This document shows positions 62,338-64,000 of a DNA stretch of 64,000 nt, one piece after another. Position 1 is the stretch's first letter. Each line of letters opens with the position of its first letter. The position numbers were made by a program, and so were the translations under genes. A model generated the notes under the pieces. That model searched no databases and had not been told where the DNA came from. It worked only from the letters and a program-made list of their open reading frames with translations. The DNA is from Aphrophora alni (Eukaryota > Arthropoda > Insecta > Hemiptera > Aphrophoridae), in contig OY740774.1 in NCBI GenBank assembly GCA_963513935.1, positions 30,289,673 to 30,353,672 on the forward strand. The letters run 5' to 3'.

Positions 62338-62609
62338 ATAAGGTAACAAATATTACTCCCTAGTAAATTTCACAAAACACAAAATATTATATTTGTAATA
62401 TCCATTTCCTTGACCTCCTCAAGTACTCCAAGGTAGGTTCATTCCCTTTCTCTTCTCCCCCACCCTCTTAAAACGTTTTTAAAGCGTTGTAAAGCGTTTT
62501 GTAAATTTTAGTTCTTAGTTGTCTGATGATGCTTAACTGCGAAACAGCTGTTACAAATATTTATTTGTGTTTTGTGAAATTTACTAGGGTGTATTATTAC
62601 CTTATCAAA
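62338..62609. mobile_element. 272-bp inverted-repeat (MITE-like) element
   Basis: TAAGGTAA, then CCTAGTAAATTTCACAAAAC and ACAAA--ATATTTGTAA on the left (62,338-62,395) return in reverse complement on the right (62,551-62,609). The middle carries a pyrimidine-rich tract and a GATGATGCTTAACTGCGAAA word. There is no coding capacity. Confidence 0.65.
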
Positions 62610-64000
62610 TAATAATAGTTTCTGGTTTTAAGCTTATCTAAGTGGTTTCTTTGTAACCACTTCATCAAATCTTATCTTTTGAAATAATTGTTTCTAATAG
62701 TTTAGTTGTGAATTTTGTAATATTAAAATTTTTGTCAACCCAGGAAGTACTCATAATACTGAAAACTGTTAGAAGCTTACTACTATTAGAAAACATGTTA
62801 TGTTTCGTGATTGCTCTCTCTAAGTATGACAAAAATAATATTAAAATTATTCATTAATGAGAATATTTATTTACAATTTTTTTGTATTATTATTATTGAC
62901 AACCTTATTAATAAATCTTTGAAGTAAAATTCAATAATTTTATATAACATTCATTTTTATAACAGAATTTCTCTGTATAAGTAACACTAAACCGCAATAC
63001 CAGGACTAAAATGATTTAGCCATCAGCAATAATACAAATTACTTATCAACATGTAAAGATAAAGTGGTGTAATGGCGGGAATTTGTTGAAAACACAGGTT
63101 TAAAATTAATAATATTATCTTGTGATATTAGTAAGAGATAAAATACTACTTTAACTAAAACAAATAAAGTTGTTGAAAAAAGCTTTTCAAGGAATGATTT
63201 ACCGTTTTGTAAGATTTAGAAATTGTAAATAATTAGGGTCGGGATTGAGGCCAATAATTTATGGTTTAAATTAAATCATCCTAAATCTAAATACTAGTCT
63301 AAAAACTACTAAGTACTGTCCCATTTATGGTCTTGAATTACTTAATCTCGTCTGACCAAGGATCATTCTTGGTTATACAGCTTATATGAGTAACTATACA
63401 AATTATTCACAAGGGGGCTTCGTTTAATAATAAAACTGCACAAAACGCTAATAGCATGTGTGGAAAACAGACCATCGAGCCATTATGCCCACATCACGAC
63501 GTAACTGAAATAATTCCCCGTTCTGTTGAGTTAGGCATTCCCAAAAAGTCACTGAACACCATTATTAAAATAAGATATGTAGCCATTGTAATTTGTAAAC
63601 TATGATTTAAGTGTTTTAAGAGAAAATCGGAGAAGACTTTCCCACTGTCGGCTTGATCGGCGCAACAAGATTTTAACAAAGATTCGGGTTTCTAACCAGT
63701 GATATCTACACAAAATTGCAGAGTGCTTCTAAATTTGGGCTGTTTGCAGCCTATACTTACATATATGTAGAAAGTGTTATGTTTTTATAAAGGGCAAAAG
63801 ATTTCTAATGTATGATATCACCACCCAAAATGAAGAGTGAAATGATAATTTTCCTTTACTGGAACATCTAAAACGAGTGCCTTTAGTCTACTACTAAGGT
63901 TCATTCAGTACATGGTGACATTATGATGTTCTGATGTCCTTGTTTTCGTATGTTACCATTACTTAGCATGGAGTTACATTTATTAAGAATATATCTTTGT
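62610..64000. other. AT-rich stretch, no gene seen
   Basis: A 61-codon minus-strand frame (63,494-63,679) lies in a slightly GC-richer patch, but matches no family I know and is not annotated as a gene. Confidence 0.4.

Overview
This is an AT-rich (roughly 70 % A+T by eye) stretch of a eukaryotic nuclear genome, most likely an insect. Pointers are long simple-sequence runs, short TTAGG-type repeats (the common insect telomere unit), many decayed transposable elements, and a Gypsy-type LTR retrotransposon primed by a lysine tRNA. A hemipteran is only a guess. No complete host gene, tRNA, rRNA or CRISPR array could be recognised, so the window looks like intergenic or intronic DNA dominated by mobile elements.

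The one intact coding unit is a complete 8,064-bp Ty3/Gypsy retrotransposon at 16,970-25,033. It has two 1,282-bp LTRs that look identical by reading, an 18-nt primer binding site matching tRNA-Lys(CUU), a 564-codon gag, and a 1,089-codon pol with protease, reverse transcriptase, RNase H and integrase. There is no env. Gag and pol lie in the same reading frame, separated by one UGA codon, and pol has no AUG until well inside the reverse transcriptase. Stop-codon readthrough is therefore the likely route to Gag-Pol. The element sits in an (AT)n microsatellite with ATAT on both sides. Its LTR also carries two extra copies of the start of the primer binding site.

Elsewhere the sequence holds fossils: a LINE RNase H piece (about 8.0-8.35 kb, minus), an endonuclease-domain piece (28.4-28.6 kb, plus), a mariner/IS630-type transposase tail (31.4-31.5 kb, plus), a Penelope-like element with RT and GIY-YIG parts (53.6-55.6 kb, minus), and an unrecognised decayed coding region (60.4-61.5 kb, minus).

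The region 31.6-53.5 kb is a mosaic of duplicated blocks. Two diverged direct copies (about 31.65-39.3 and 39.95-48.9 kb) share many segments in the same order. Partial copies follow in direct (46.1 kb) and inverted (41.2-42.1, 50.5-52.0, 53.3 kb) orientation. One inverted copy is interrupted by two small insertions whose empty site can be read from its sister copies. Shorter dispersed repeat pairs link 0.6/10.8, 9.5/10.1, 11.3/55.9, 15.9/26.1 and 28.1/58.1 kb.
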